A DNA stretch of 24,701 bases from a virus (IMGVR_UViG_3300043331_002389:1-24701); one strand, 5' to 3'; positions 6,943 through 14,751 are shown, numbered from the stretch's first letter. Program-made: numbers and translations. The notes: generated from the sequence alone by a model not told the origin.

Positions 6943-7371
6943 TCACTTTGTGAGACGCTGGATGACGGCGCCGGCGATTCCCGAGCCGCCCTGCAAGAAA
7001 AAGATCGTGCTGACAATCTCTCGCGTCATGGCCTTCTGCTCAGTCGGCACGGCCAATACAGCGAACTGATCAGGACCGATCCCAAGCGTCGACATCAGAT
7101 AAATGGCGGCATGGTGAAGCCCGGGAGGGATGACGAACAGGCTCCAAGCGATCCACCAGACAGGATGCGACATGGCGGCGATGCCGAGATCGCGCCGATC
7201 CTTGCTGTGCGCGACGCTGGCCTCGATGTCCGCCTTTGCCAAATCAACGGCCTGGTGATCGCGTGTATTGCGGGCGTCGAGCGTCGCCTTGTAGCCGTCG
7301 AGCAGCGCCTTGACGATCGGGCCGCCGATGAGGTCAGCCACGACCTTGCCGAGCCACGCGGGCAACGCCAC
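6943..7371 (-). CDS. Putative holin-family membrane protein
   Basis: This 142-aa protein starts at a GTG with a good AGGGAGGG ribosome site, 3 bp after the preceding stop codon. A soluble helical N-terminus (about 1-58) contains RNTRDHQAVDLAKADIEASV. Two hydrophobic segments follow, at about 68-95 (PVWWIAWSLFVIPPGLHHAA) and 113-137 around IVSTIFFLQGGSGIAGAVIQ. The organisation resembles phage and gene-transfer-agent holins with few membrane segments. It sits directly next to the endolysin cluster, supporting a role in inner-membrane permeabilisation at lysis. Family membership is by shape and context, not a clear motif. Confidence 0.6.
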   Translation of the reverse strand: MALPAWLGKVVADLIGGPIVKALLDGYKATLDARNTRDHQAVDLAKADIEASVAHSKDRRDLGIAAMSHPVWWIAWSLFVIPPGLHHAAIYLMSTLGIGPDQFAVLAVPTEQKAMTREIVSTIFFLQGGSGIAGAVIQRLTK

Positions 7372-7374
7372 AGC

Positions 7375-7614
7375 TTAGCCCTCCCTCTTGAGGCTGCGCC
7401 GGCGTGCGAGCTCGGTCACGAGCCCGATACCGAGCGTGTAGAGGCCCACCCACTTTGGCGGCACGATTGGTAAGACTTGCGCGTTGACTGCCTGAAGCAA
7501 ATCGGCGGCCTGAGCCGCGAACTCAAACGCAACGCCGGCAAGCTGCAGTAAGCGCGCCCAGGCGATCGTAAGGGAATTACGGAACCAAATCTTGAGCTTG
7601 CTGAAAATCCACAT
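7375..7614 (-). CDS. Small membrane protein of the lysis cassette
   Basis: This 79-aa protein starts with an amphipathic stretch rich in aromatic and basic residues (MWIFSKLKIWFRNSLTIAWA) and has two hydrophobic segments, at about 15-40 and 50-70 (PPKWVGLYTLGIGLVTELAR), ending in a basic tail (RRRSLKREG). Similar short two-segment proteins lie beside endolysins in many alphaproteobacterial and enterobacterial prophages and are often called holins. The ribosome site is GGAAAGGC. The start lies 3 bp after the endolysin stop, so translation is probably coupled. It may be the true holin, with the 142-aa protein as partner, or the reverse. Confidence 0.6.
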   Translation of the reverse strand: MWIFSKLKIWFRNSLTIAWARLLQLAGVAFEFAAQAADLLQAVNAQVLPIVPPKWVGLYTLGIGLVTELARRRSLKREG

Positions 7615-7617
7615 AAC

Positions 7618-8211
7618 CTATCTGCCTTTCCGGAGTGACGCGGCGACGGAGGCAAAGAATGCGAAGAGGGCATGAAAAAGCCCGCGTGAAGCGGGCTGTT
7701 CTTGGGCTGACTCTTTCCTTTGACTACTCGGCGGTCGCGGGAGTGTAACGAGTTTGTCCTTGTCGAATGCCGCGAGCGCGATCTCCGCCCAGCGCAGGCG
7801 GCTCTCATAGTGCTTCACGCCGGCGCGCTCAAATGCAAGCTCGAATGCCTTGACCTTGTCGAAGAGAGACTTGGCGCGCTTCACGGCCGAAACGGCCGCC
7901 TTTTCCGGGCCGGTGAGCTCGATGAAGAGCCAAGCGTAGTTTGCTTCAAGTGACGCTGGATCGAGACCGTTGCGGGCACAATACGCCTCCATCGCGATGC
8001 GGCGCGGGCCAGTCCATTGAAAAAACCCCCAGCCGCCTCGGGAGCCTCGTACTATCGGCTTCAACTCTTGCATCCATCGGAAGCCTCCAGACTCGTGGCC
8101 GGCATTCCCGATGACAGCTGCTGCGTCAAGTGGCGTGAAGCCGAAGTCAGCAATCAGGCGGTGCATGAGAATGCGCGCGTGTGCGCGATAGAGCGCAAGC
8201 GTGTCGGACAT
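7618..8211 (-). CDS. Phage endolysin (tail-tip lysozyme / Phage_lysozyme2-like)
   Basis: This 197-aa protein shows the lysozyme-like core of the phage tail-tip lysozyme family. NAGHESGGF at about residues 36-44 contains the probable catalytic glutamate E40, followed by GGWGFFQWTGPRR at about 59-71 and a C-terminal helical bundle (NYAWLFIELTGPEKAAVSAV, about 90-109). It should cleave peptidoglycan. There is no signal peptide, so release would need a holin, and holin-like genes follow at once. The last ~45 residues form a Pro/Ser/Gln linker and a short hydrophobic tail (GLFHALFAFFASVAASLRKG). That tail is encoded through a terminator-like hairpin, so it may be an addition. Placement at the end of the late operon favours endolysin over virion lysin. 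Confidence 0.82.
   Translation of the reverse strand: MSDTLALYRAHARILMHRLIADFGFTPLDAAAVIGNAGHESGGFRWMQELKPIVRGSRGGWGFFQWTGPRRIAMEAYCARNGLDPASLEANYAWLFIELTGPEKAAVSAVKRAKSLFDKVKAFELAFERAGVKHYESRLRWAEIALAAFDKDKLVTLPRPPSSQRKESAQEQPASRGLFHALFAFFASVAASLRKGR
7675..7697 (-). terminator. Intrinsic-terminator-like hairpin inside the 3' end of the endolysin gene
   Basis: Read on the minus strand, AGCCCGC, loop TTCAC, GCGGGCT is followed by a run of five T. It lies within the endolysin reading frame, about 60 bp before its stop, encoding the ASRGLF residues. If active it would truncate much of the mRNA ahead of the holin-like genes. Confidence 0.6.
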
Positions 8212-8234
8212 GGTGCACTTTGTTGATGAAAGCC

Positions 8235-8258
8235 AAAAAAACAGCCTTGGAAAAAGGC
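8235..8258 (-). terminator. Terminator between the LamG protein and the endolysin genes
   Basis: On the minus strand a short stem GCCTT/AAGGC with loop TTTCC is followed by TG and seven T. It lies in the 98-bp gap after the LamG-domain gene and 24 bp before the endolysin start. The stem is short, so termination is probably partial. Confidence 0.6.
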
Positions 8259-8309
8259 CGAGCGGCAGGCATCGGCAAGATTGACGCCCGACGGCGAGTG
8301 CAAACTGCT

Positions 8310-9053
8310 CTAGCCGCTTGGTGTCGTGGAGGACTCGGTGAGTGAACCCGTAAGGGTGAAGTTTCCGCCACTGCCAAGATTTGTGTTGAACGACGCTGCC
8401 GGGCCCTTGCAGAAAATGATTGGCTGAGTTCCCGAAGGCAACTCGCCGTTCTGACCGAGATTGACCGGCCTCTTGTCGACGCTGATGAACTTCCGACGGT
8501 TCGCCTCGACGGAAAGGTCAATTCTTGTAGCGAAGTTCACATAGAGCTCTGCGACGTCCGCGTTCAATTTGTTGAGTCCAATGATCGACCCGCCAATCCC
8601 CCAGTCTGAAATTGTGTAGTCGATGGTGTCATTCGTATTGCTGTTGATCGTCGGTGATGCCGTGGCATCATTGACGTACATTTGCAAAGCCCCAGACGCA
8701 AGATCCCACGAAGCGAGAACATGGGTCCAACCAGTCGACGCCGTGTAAGTCCCAGAAGAGCTGAAGTTCAGAATCTGGGTGCCGCTAACGTTGAACCCGG
8801 CAACGTAGAGCTTGTTGTCAGAATAGCGCTGTAGGTAGAAACCCGTGGAACCCGCTGGGACAACGACATACTGGATATTGCCGTCCCCACCGTTCAGTTT
8901 GAACCAACATGAACACGTCCCGACCTTGCCGTCGGCCGCGCCTGTGACCCCACCACCGCGCGTCATGTAGTCGTTCGTGCCATCGAAATTGACGGCTCGA
9001 GCGACATAGCGCGACTTGTTGGCGAAACCAATGAGCTGGGTAGTTTGAAGCAT
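8310..9053 (-). CDS. LamG/concanavalin-like lectin-fold protein, probable tail-fibre receptor-binding component
   Basis: This 247-aa protein has the pattern of a LamG-type jelly-roll domain: AVNFDGTNDYMTRGGG (20-35), CSCWFKLN near 47-54, LYVAGFNVSG, GWTHVLASWDLASGALQMYV (about 107-126) and DVAELYVNFAT. This fold usually binds carbohydrate. It stands last in the fibre gene block, before lysis, where receptor-binding proteins are often found. The ribosome site before the ATG is poor, but the start lies 3 bp after the stop of the previous fibre gene, suggesting coupling. No catalytic residues are apparent. It could be a fibre tip or a decoration protein. Confidence 0.7.
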   Translation of the reverse strand: MLQTTQLIGFANKSRYVARAVNFDGTNDYMTRGGGVTGAADGKVGTCSCWFKLNGGDGNIQYVVVPAGSTGFYLQRYSDNKLYVAGFNVSGTQILNFSSSGTYTASTGWTHVLASWDLASGALQMYVNDATASPTINSNTNDTIDYTISDWGIGGSIIGLNKLNADVAELYVNFATRIDLSVEANRRKFISVDKRPVNLGQNGELPSGTQPIIFCKGPAASFNTNLGSGGNFTLTGSLTESSTTPSG

Positions 9054-9056
9054 CGT

Positions 9057-10067
9057 CTACGTATCGTTCGTTGTGTCGTTGATGTAGAGCAGCAGCACGC
9101 CGTGCAGGCGAGCATCCACTGCCATCGTGTCAGAGACGTTGGCCGGATTACGGTGAACTCGGAACATCACGAGATCACCGGCGGCGGGCGAACCGGCGAT
9201 GGTGACCGCTGAGCTTTCCGCTCCCTGGTAGCTGTCGTTCGTCGTGCCGCCAGTATCTGTGCTGATCTGCTCAGTGCCGAAGGCGACGTCGAGCGTGTCA
9301 TCATCGGAAACGGCGACGGCATCGAGGCCCCAAACTACGCCGAAGTTTGTGACCGTGGACGGATGGGACCAAACTGGAATGAAGGTGACGGTTCCCTCGT
9401 TCCATGATTTCGGCATCCTGATGTCAAACTGTGCGAATTCCTGCGTGGCGGCGTCAAAATCGAGGGTCGCCACCATGTTCTTGTTGGTGGTCATCTCGAG
9501 CAACCCCGGGGCAGCGCCGTTCGTCGCCCGCGGGGTCATCGAGGCGGCGGGAACCCAAATGGATTGCTTGCCGTAGGCGACACCGAGATTTGTTCTCGCC
9601 GTCGCGGCGTTCGCCAGGTCGGATAGATTGTTGGCGGCCAATGCAGCCTGCTCGAAGCGGACGGCATCTCCGTTGGTCGTCGCTGCGGCGAGCCCCGTGA
9701 GCTTGAAGCCGCCCATGGGGACGTTCGCCGTTGCTGCCTGAGAGCCATCGCGCTTGATGAAAGCGGCCGGATCGAACGTTGCTGCCGCTGCGGCGCTCGC
9801 GGCGGCCGCGGCTGCACTCGCGGCTGCGTTGGTCGCACTCGATGACGCGGAGCCCGCAGACGTTGCCGCTGCGGTCGCCGCACCACTCGCTGTGGTGGCG
9901 GCCGTGCTTGCCGTCGTCGCGGCCGAGGTGGCCGAGGATGCGCTCGTTGTTGCCGAGGCTGCAGCCGCGATGGCGTTTTCCTCAGCAGTCAGCACGGCCG
10001 GTGATGGCAGGAGCGGCGTCCCGAGAATGGTGACAGTCGGGACGATCTGAGCGGTCAGCGCAATCAT
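9057..10067 (-). CDS. Phage tail fibre protein with Ala-rich stalk
   Basis: This 336-aa protein begins at MIALTAQIVPT; the ATG overlaps the preceding TGA. Residues about 30-100 are almost entirely Ala/Ser/Thr, a coiled stalk typical of trimeric phage fibres. The repeated fibre motif follows: KRDGSQAATANVPMGGFKLT, then GLAAATTNGDAVRFEQ, where DxxG-x-KxTxLxxxTxxxDAVxxxQ is the common pattern. The rest is predicted to be beta-rich and presumably forms the receptor-binding or knob part. It lies between the small 118-aa protein and the LamG protein. I do not recognise a specific chaperone or endosialidase domain. Confidence 0.78.
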   Translation of the reverse strand: MIALTAQIVPTVTILGTPLLPSPAVLTAEENAIAAAASATTSASSATSAATTASTAATTASGAATAAATSAGSASSSATNAAASAAAAAASAAAAATFDPAAFIKRDGSQAATANVPMGGFKLTGLAAATTNGDAVRFEQAALAANNLSDLANAATARTNLGVAYGKQSIWVPAASMTPRATNGAAPGLLEMTTNKNMVATLDFDAATQEFAQFDIRMPKSWNEGTVTFIPVWSHPSTVTNFGVVWGLDAVAVSDDDTLDVAFGTEQISTDTGGTTNDSYQGAESSAVTIAGSPAAGDLVMFRVHRNPANVSDTMAVDARLHGVLLLYINDTTNDT

Positions 10068-10420
10068 CCGTTGACTCCGTCCTTGACCGTCAGGAGGCCG
10101 GTGAAGAGCTGACAATTCACGGCGGCGTTGGCGATCGTGCAGCCGATCGCGTAGTCGCCCGGCTCGAGACTGCTCATTGTCGCCTTCGGGACTTGCACCG
10201 TGAAGACGCCGGGATCTCCTGTTAGTGTGATCATCTTGCCCAGAGATGCTTGGATACGATCGGCGCCGGCGCCATCCTGGATAGTGAACGTGACGTTGAC
10301 ACCTGCGAGGTCGAGGTCGTCGATCTCGCCCCCTGCATCGGCGGCACGAACGCGCACGGAGAAGATCAGATCGGCCGCCGTTGTGCCCTCGAGCCGGGCC
10401 TTCGGAATACTACGTGACAT
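10064..10420 (-). CDS. Small beta-rich tail-region protein (fibre-associated, unknown)
   Basis: This 118-aa protein starts at MSRSIPKARLEG with a GAGGA ribosome site 8 bases upstream. It is predicted to be an all-beta, immunoglobulin-like domain: ADLIFSVRVRAAD, LAGVNVTFTIQDG, GDPGVFTVQVPKAT and LEPGDYAIGCTIA appear as successive strands. Such short Ig-like proteins are common beside phage fibres (baseplate upper-protein N-domains look similar), but no specific family is certain. It overlaps the following fibre gene by 4 bp (ATGA), so the two are likely made in fixed ratio and may assemble together. Confidence 0.65.
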   Translation of the reverse strand: MSRSIPKARLEGTTAADLIFSVRVRAADAGGEIDDLDLAGVNVTFTIQDGAGADRIQASLGKMITLTGDPGVFTVQVPKATMSSLEPGDYAIGCTIANAAVNCQLFTGLLTVKDGVNG

Positions 10421-10430
10421 GAAAGTTTCC

Positions 10431-11639
10431 TCAGAGCTTCGCGTACCAGCCACCGAGAATGACCGGGGGAAGGAGATTATGTGGGAGGCTGCCGCCCGTG
10501 CTGTTGACCGTGATGCCGGTCGTCGCAGAGCCCGTCGAGATAGTGCCGCCGGCCGTCAGGAAGTTCGCATTTGCGCCGCCGCCAGCGTAGTTGATGCCAG
10601 ATACGGAACCTGGGGCTTGCTCTGTGTGGGTGTGACCTGCGTCGCTAACGCCGTGGTTGTGCGCAGGCATCTCGGCCGTTGCGAGCATGTGGCTATCCTC
10701 GCCTCCAGTGCCAACTGGCGTTTGCCCGTCGCTCACCATCGAGAAGCGCGCCGCGCTCGGACCGGCCGACACTGAAGCATTGGCCGACATGGTGATGGTT
10801 GTGCCTGAGATCGCCGTGATCGTCGTCCCGCTTGGCACGTTGGCCGAGACGATCTTCATGCCAATCACGAGACCGGCGGCACTCGAAACAGCGGCCGTTG
10901 GAACTCCGCTCGTGGTTGTAATCGTCGGTGATCGCTGAACGCGGTTTGCGGCGGAGTTACCCATGTCATCCAGGCCCGCTGGGAGGCGGCCGCGCATGTC
11001 AGGCAGCATCAAGGTCTTGTTAGCCGCAAAATCGGCTGAAGCCGAGGCGCCGCGCCCCGACGAAACGGGACATTGCGCGTCGGCGCAATTGGTCCAAAAG
11101 TAGGTGTAGACGCTGGCGGTGTCGGCGTTGGCACGTTCGCTGGCGCCCGACGTGGCGCTGCCAATGGTGCGGCCATTGAGCCGCACGAACCCTGCCACCG
11201 TGCCGGTCTGGAGGAGGAAGACGGTCCAGCCAGGCTGAAACACTTGCTCAGTCGAAACCGTGATGCCACCGCCGCCCCCCGCGCTCGGCGGGCTCGGATT
11301 TGCGATGCCGTCGACGTCAGAGATGACGACGCCCGTCGACGTGGTGACGCGCACCCGATAGCCACTTGCCGTGTAGGGCACGTAGACCGCCGGGAACACA
11401 CCGTTGGCGTCGGCAACGACCGGCTGCGCATGCGGCGTCGTCTGCGCGTTGTCCGAGAAGACCGTGAAGCCCGTCGTGGTCCCGGCCTGATAGAAAAAGG
11501 CCCTCGCGCCTGCCGCCTTGTTGCCTGAGGCGTTGAAGACCGGCACCGGCACTGGGTTCCAGATGGCCGACGCCGCATAGGCTTCGATTGGAGCAAGCAG
11601 GAAGAGTCCTGCGGCGAGCCCGCGAAGAGGTCTGATCAT
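10431..11639 (-). CDS. Tail-collar-domain protein with an apparent Sec signal peptide
   Basis: This 402-aa protein contains the phage tail-collar pattern: LPDMRGRLPAGLDDMGN at about 224-240, then HMLATAEMPAHNHGVSDAGH, and the terminal SLPHNLLPPVILGGWYAKL. The collar domain occurs in fibres and microcystin-dependent-like proteins. An N-terminal beta domain (ARAFFYQAGTTTGFTVFSDN, about 45-64) resembles phage fibre proteins that carry the same motif. The residues after the chosen ATG (MIRPLRGLAAGLFLLAPIEA then YAASA) form a good Sec signal peptide, which is odd for a virion protein. The ribosome site is weak (GGAAC). If the longer frame from 11711 is used, the hydrophobic stretch remains but moves inside. 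Confidence 0.75.
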   Translation of the reverse strand: MIRPLRGLAAGLFLLAPIEAYAASAIWNPVPVPVFNASGNKAAGARAFFYQAGTTTGFTVFSDNAQTTPHAQPVVADANGVFPAVYVPYTASGYRVRVTTSTGVVISDVDGIANPSPPSAGGGGGITVSTEQVFQPGWTVFLLQTGTVAGFVRLNGRTIGSATSGASERANADTASVYTYFWTNCADAQCPVSSGRGASASADFAANKTLMLPDMRGRLPAGLDDMGNSAANRVQRSPTITTTSGVPTAAVSSAAGLVIGMKIVSANVPSGTTITAISGTTITMSANASVSAGPSAARFSMVSDGQTPVGTGGEDSHMLATAEMPAHNHGVSDAGHTHTEQAPGSVSGINYAGGGANANFLTAGGTISTGSATTGITVNSTGGSLPHNLLPPVILGGWYAKL

Positions 11640-12195
11640 AGTTGGGTTCCGATGTGAAATGCGCCATGCACAGGCGGCGAAATCTATCTTCACGAATTTG
11701 GTTTCCGACATTCGAACCGTGCTTGGTGCTGACGGCTCGCACGAAGACCGGCGGACCTACTCATACGGTCGGTCGAGAAAATGTTGCCGAGAACAGAAGA
11801 GCTCCGCCGACGGGGGAGAGCCGGCGGAGCTGCCTCACGCGACAGAGGGAGAGCCGCGCGAGTAGTCGAAGGGCACTGCCTACGATCCAAAGCCAGATCG
11901 TCAGCCATGCCAGATACGTTAAGGCAGTCGTTTGCTCGGAGCATTCGAGGTGGCTGTCGTTGCGCTGAAGACAATCACAGTGGGTGGCAATAGCCGGGCC
12001 GGAAAGCATGCGGTTGTCCGTTCACTCAGATTCATCTTCATCCGAGTCCGAGATCACTATTCCCGAGAAAAGTTTGGTCGTGCTTTGCCTTTACAGTTTT
12101 GTAAGCATGGATAGGCGAAAGGTGTGGTCTGCGGATTCCACCACCGCGCTTCAATTCCATCCTCAATACAAGCCCATCGACTTGATAGCGGATTT
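11640..12195. other. 556-bp gap in the late operon; no convincing gene
   Basis: This is the longest gap in the phage transcript. A minus-strand frame at 11761-12009 (82 aa) would encode one membrane segment (LTYLAWLTIWLWIVGSALRL) but has no ribosome site and a non-phage-like composition, so it is only a possibility. A strong hairpin is present at 11800-11831, and a small inverted repeat TTACA/TGTAA at 12091-12104. The gap may have once held a gene (an ejection or needle protein would be expected here), or carry a processing or regulatory RNA. Confidence 0.3.
11800..11831. repeat. 10-bp perfect stem-loop in the late-operon gap
   Basis: AGCTCCGCCG (11800-11809) and CGGCGGAGCT (11822-11831) form a perfect stem with a 12-base loop. 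On the minus strand it is followed by CTTCTGTTCTC, mildly pyrimidine-rich but without a true T run. It could be a weak terminator, an RNase processing site or an mRNA stabiliser. Confidence 0.6.
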
Positions 12196-12909
12196 CTACC
12201 CCCACCTGCCACCCGGCCCGAACGCGGCTCCCTTGGCGAACGGCCCGCTCGTGCCAAACGCCTTCATACCGATATCGCCGATGGTCTTGCCGAGTTGCAT
12301 GCCGAAGTTGTAGCGGTTCTCTGATGCCTTCTGGCCTGCCTGTAGCCCAGCCATCCCTACGTCGGCGATCTTACTCGTGAGTCCCGCGCGCTGATTGGCA
12401 CTATCCGTGACAATGCCGGCGCGGCCCTTGCCATAGTCCATGCCGATGTCGCCGAACCGACTGGCGGCGTTTGCGTAGAGCGGATTGTAGCCGCCGAGCG
12501 CGGTGAGCCAGTTGTTGTAGTCCTGTGCTGCGAGGCCGCCGGCTCGGTCCTGAAGCGCGGCGAGAAGATTGCCGCTGGCGAGTTGGCCGCCGGCGCTGGC
12601 GCCGCGCTCGGCGGCCTGCATAGCCTGGTCGCGGGCGAACGCGTATCCCGGGCTCGCCGCGAACGCCATGCGCGCACGCTCGATGCCCTCCGCGCCATTT
12701 AGTCCGAGCGAATCGGCATAAAGGTTGGCACCACGACCGAAGAGATCAATCGTTGGCTTGTATGCCGCCGCGGCGCGGTCGTAGCCCAAGCCGAGTTCCG
12801 CCAGCGAGCGCATTTCGGCGTTGTTGAGGTCGTTTTGCGCGTTTTCAAGCTGTTGCGCACCGTACATGGCGGCCAACCGTCCGGCGCGCCCCGAAAAAAA
12901 TGAAGCCAT
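12196..12909 (-). CDS. Putative phage DNA-ejection (pilot) protein
   Basis: This 237-aa protein is rich in Ala, Gly and Gln and predicted to be helical. It contains the segment FARDQAMQAAERGASAGGQL, then ASGNLLAALQDRAG, at about residues 90-123, a motif seen in phage proteins annotated as DNA transfer or tail pilot proteins. Glycine-rich blocks at both ends (NRYNFGMQLGKTIGDIGMKA near the C-terminus) resemble P22 gp7/gp20-type ejection proteins in composition. The start at MASFFSG is preferred over the frame beginning at 12960 because that extension overlaps the previous gene. It sits after the tail hub, where P22-like phages keep their ejection genes. Confidence 0.6.
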   Translation of the reverse strand: MASFFSGRAGRLAAMYGAQQLENAQNDLNNAEMRSLAELGLGYDRAAAAYKPTIDLFGRGANLYADSLGLNGAEGIERARMAFAASPGYAFARDQAMQAAERGASAGGQLASGNLLAALQDRAGGLAAQDYNNWLTALGGYNPLYANAASRFGDIGMDYGKGRAGIVTDSANQRAGLTSKIADVGMAGLQAGQKASENRYNFGMQLGKTIGDIGMKAFGTSGPFAKGAAFGPGGRWG

Positions 12910-12920
12910 GTCGAGTTCCT

Positions 12921-13226
12921 CTAAGAAGCCACGGTTGTGTCGTCGCCGACGCGTCGCCAAGCGGTTCCGTCGGCATAGACGAGCGTCCCTGTGCCAACGC
13001 CCGCCCCCTCTCCGATTTTCCGGCCGTTCGATGCAAAAGCCACCCTTGCGGCAGTCGCGCCGGGCAATGCCGCAACCGCGTAGATGGGCACCGAGAAGGG
13101 CGTCATCTCGTTCAATCGCAGCGCCATTTGCTGCAGGAGGAAGTACCAGTCGCTGGTCGCGAGACCGGCCGAACTGGTGATGGCATGAGAGGCGTCCGGG
13201 AGTGGCGGAATTTTCTCGATCGCCAT
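12921..13226 (-). CDS. Small tail protein of unknown function (needle position)
   Basis: This 101-aa protein has an N-terminal helical half (ATSDWYFLLQQMALRLNEMT, about 23-42) and a C-terminal beta half (RVAFASNGRKIGEGAGVGTG, then TLVYADGTAWRRV). The latter pattern is common in phage proteins, where a short segment resembling part of a capsid-decoration or fibre head ends in a DGTxWRRV-like motif. Its ATG overlaps the stop of the gp10-like gene (ATGA), so its synthesis is tied to the tail hub. In P22 the tail needle gene gp26 lies in this place, but this protein is much shorter and lacks an obvious long coiled coil. Confidence 0.6.
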   Translation of the reverse strand: MAIEKIPPLPDASHAITSSAGLATSDWYFLLQQMALRLNEMTPFSVPIYAVAALPGATAARVAFASNGRKIGEGAGVGTGTLVYADGTAWRRVGDDTTVAS

Positions 13227-14662
13227 CAGGTCACCATTCGTTCGTATTCGGCCTGCCCGCCTAAGCAGCCGACGTATACCGGATCAGAGACTCGTAGCCG
13301 CCACTGCCGACCCTTCTGGCCGCTCTCTCCAACGCCGTTGAGCGAAACGATCGCTTGGCTCTTGCCCTGCTCGCCAATCTTGCGCTGCATGGGCATCGAA
13401 AAAGAATAGCCACCGTCGTCGGTCCAGGAGATGTCTATGGTGGGGTCGGTCTCGGTCGTATCGCCGCCAGTCAGGATGCCCGTGCCACTGACGAAGTTGA
13501 AGTCGGCTCGATGGCACGCGAGCGGGTTGGGAAACGCGGCCCCTTGCGTGCTCAGAACGTCGAACACCAGGGGATCGTTGGCTTCCTTGAAGTATGCCTC
13601 GTCGACTTGGAACACCTTGCCGGACGCGTAGTCGCCCATGAGCCACTGGCCCCAAGCGTAGACTGACTGCCGCGCCCGCCAGTACTCGAGGCTATAGCTT
13701 TTGCGCTGATGCCACTGCCCCGTCGTGAGGTCGTAGACCCACGAGAAGCTCACCGCATTGACGACGACGCAGGCGTGGCCAGAATGCATGAAGCACGACA
13801 TCTCGACGAGGGCCTTGTCGGCCTCGCTCAGCGACGCGATGGCGCGTTCAACATCCGGGGTCGAGATGCGAACCGGGTCATAGCCGTCGAGACGATAGGC
13901 GACATCGTCAGAGCCCACAAAGGCAAGGGAACCAGTGAATCCGGGCTCCCAGCCCGACACTGCCGCCGTACCGATGATGCCGACGTTGCGTGAAGTGACG
14001 CGAGAGAACGGTGAGCCCGTCGCGTTGCCGGCGTTGCGCCAGACTTCGATGCTCTCAGAACCGAAGACGAGAAGATTGGAGTTGAACGAGACGACGCGCA
14101 ACCCGCCATCAGGCCGGTACTCGGCAGTGAAATAGTCGAGCGGGTTCACCGTCACCGCATTGAGGCCCGTGTTGAACACGCGTCCGTCGCCGATGAGGAA
14201 CACGAGATAGCCGTCCTGGCTGGTTACGGCGACGGGCTGAGGGAGGTCGATGTCGGCAAAGCCAGTGGGCGCCGATGCGGTAAAGAGGTTGAAGGCGCCG
14301 TTATCGGGATCGACGCAGACGATGTCCGGGGTACCGGCCTTGTTGTTGCGTGCGATTGTCACCGGCCGCGTGCCGGCGAGTGCGCCGAGATTGGTGGCCG
14401 TGTAGGTGGAACCTGCCTTAGTCACCGACCACACACGGGTGTCAAGCACAAGCAGCAGCGTCGAGTTCACGAAGATAAAGCCGCGGCAATGTGCGTTTGC
14501 CGCGGTCTCGAAGAGCTGCCGCAATCCTGGCGAGCGACGCCACACGACGCTGTTCAGCGCGCCATCGCCGAGTCTCTCCACCAGCGCGTTGATCAACCAG
14601 CCGCCGTTCTCCTGGCGGCGATTGCCGGGAGATGACGAAAGGGGAAATGCGATGCCTGTCAT
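13226..14662 (-). CDS. P22 gp10-like tail hub / packaged-DNA stabilisation protein
   Basis: This 478-aa beta-rich protein matches the P22 gp10 layout. An N-terminal segment has a large series of short beta repeats, with YLVFLIGDGRVFNTG, a VSFNSNLLVFGSESIEVWRN stretch and a SDDVAYRLDGYDPVRISTPD stretch. These correspond to the gp10 parts around CFGSSTIEYFSLTG and the conserved region leading to the isoleucine-rich helix. gp10 plugs the portal-adaptor ring to hold the packaged DNA and joins the needle and tailspikes. The frame opens at 14728, but MTGIAFPLSSSPG at 14662 fits better and has AAGG upstream. It follows the gp4-like gene by 89 bp, the same order as in P22. Confidence 0.85.
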   Translation of the reverse strand: MTGIAFPLSSSPGNRRQENGGWLINALVERLGDGALNSVVWRRSPGLRQLFETAANAHCRGFIFVNSTLLLVLDTRVWSVTKAGSTYTATNLGALAGTRPVTIARNNKAGTPDIVCVDPDNGAFNLFTASAPTGFADIDLPQPVAVTSQDGYLVFLIGDGRVFNTGLNAVTVNPLDYFTAEYRPDGGLRVVSFNSNLLVFGSESIEVWRNAGNATGSPFSRVTSRNVGIIGTAAVSGWEPGFTGSLAFVGSDDVAYRLDGYDPVRISTPDVERAIASLSEADKALVEMSCFMHSGHACVVVNAVSFSWVYDLTTGQWHQRKSYSLEYWRARQSVYAWGQWLMGDYASGKVFQVDEAYFKEANDPLVFDVLSTQGAAFPNPLACHRADFNFVSGTGILTGGDTTETDPTIDISWTDDGGYSFSMPMQRKIGEQGKSQAIVSLNGVGESGQKGRQWRLRVSDPVYVGCLGGQAEYERMVT

Positions 14663-14696
14663 GGGGTACCTTGAATACGGGCAGCAAGGGACGTGA

Positions 14697-14716
14697 TGGC
14701 CGCTGTCGTGCGGCCA
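14697..14716. repeat. Hairpin between the gp4-like and gp10-like genes
   Basis: TGGCCGC (14697-14703) and GCGGCCA (14710-14716) form a perfect 7-bp stem with a 6-base loop in the 89-bp gap. No T run follows on either strand, so it is not a standard terminator. Its place just upstream of the tail-hub gene suggests mRNA processing or translation control. Confidence 0.55.
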
Positions 14717-14751
14717 AGTGGTCCTCACCTTCGGTTTGCAGGAGGGAGGAT

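Noticed and set aside
9754-10050. Ala-rich plus-strand frame opposite the fibre stalk
   Set aside because: It is the mirror of the Ala/Ser/Thr stalk of the real fibre gene on the minus strand.
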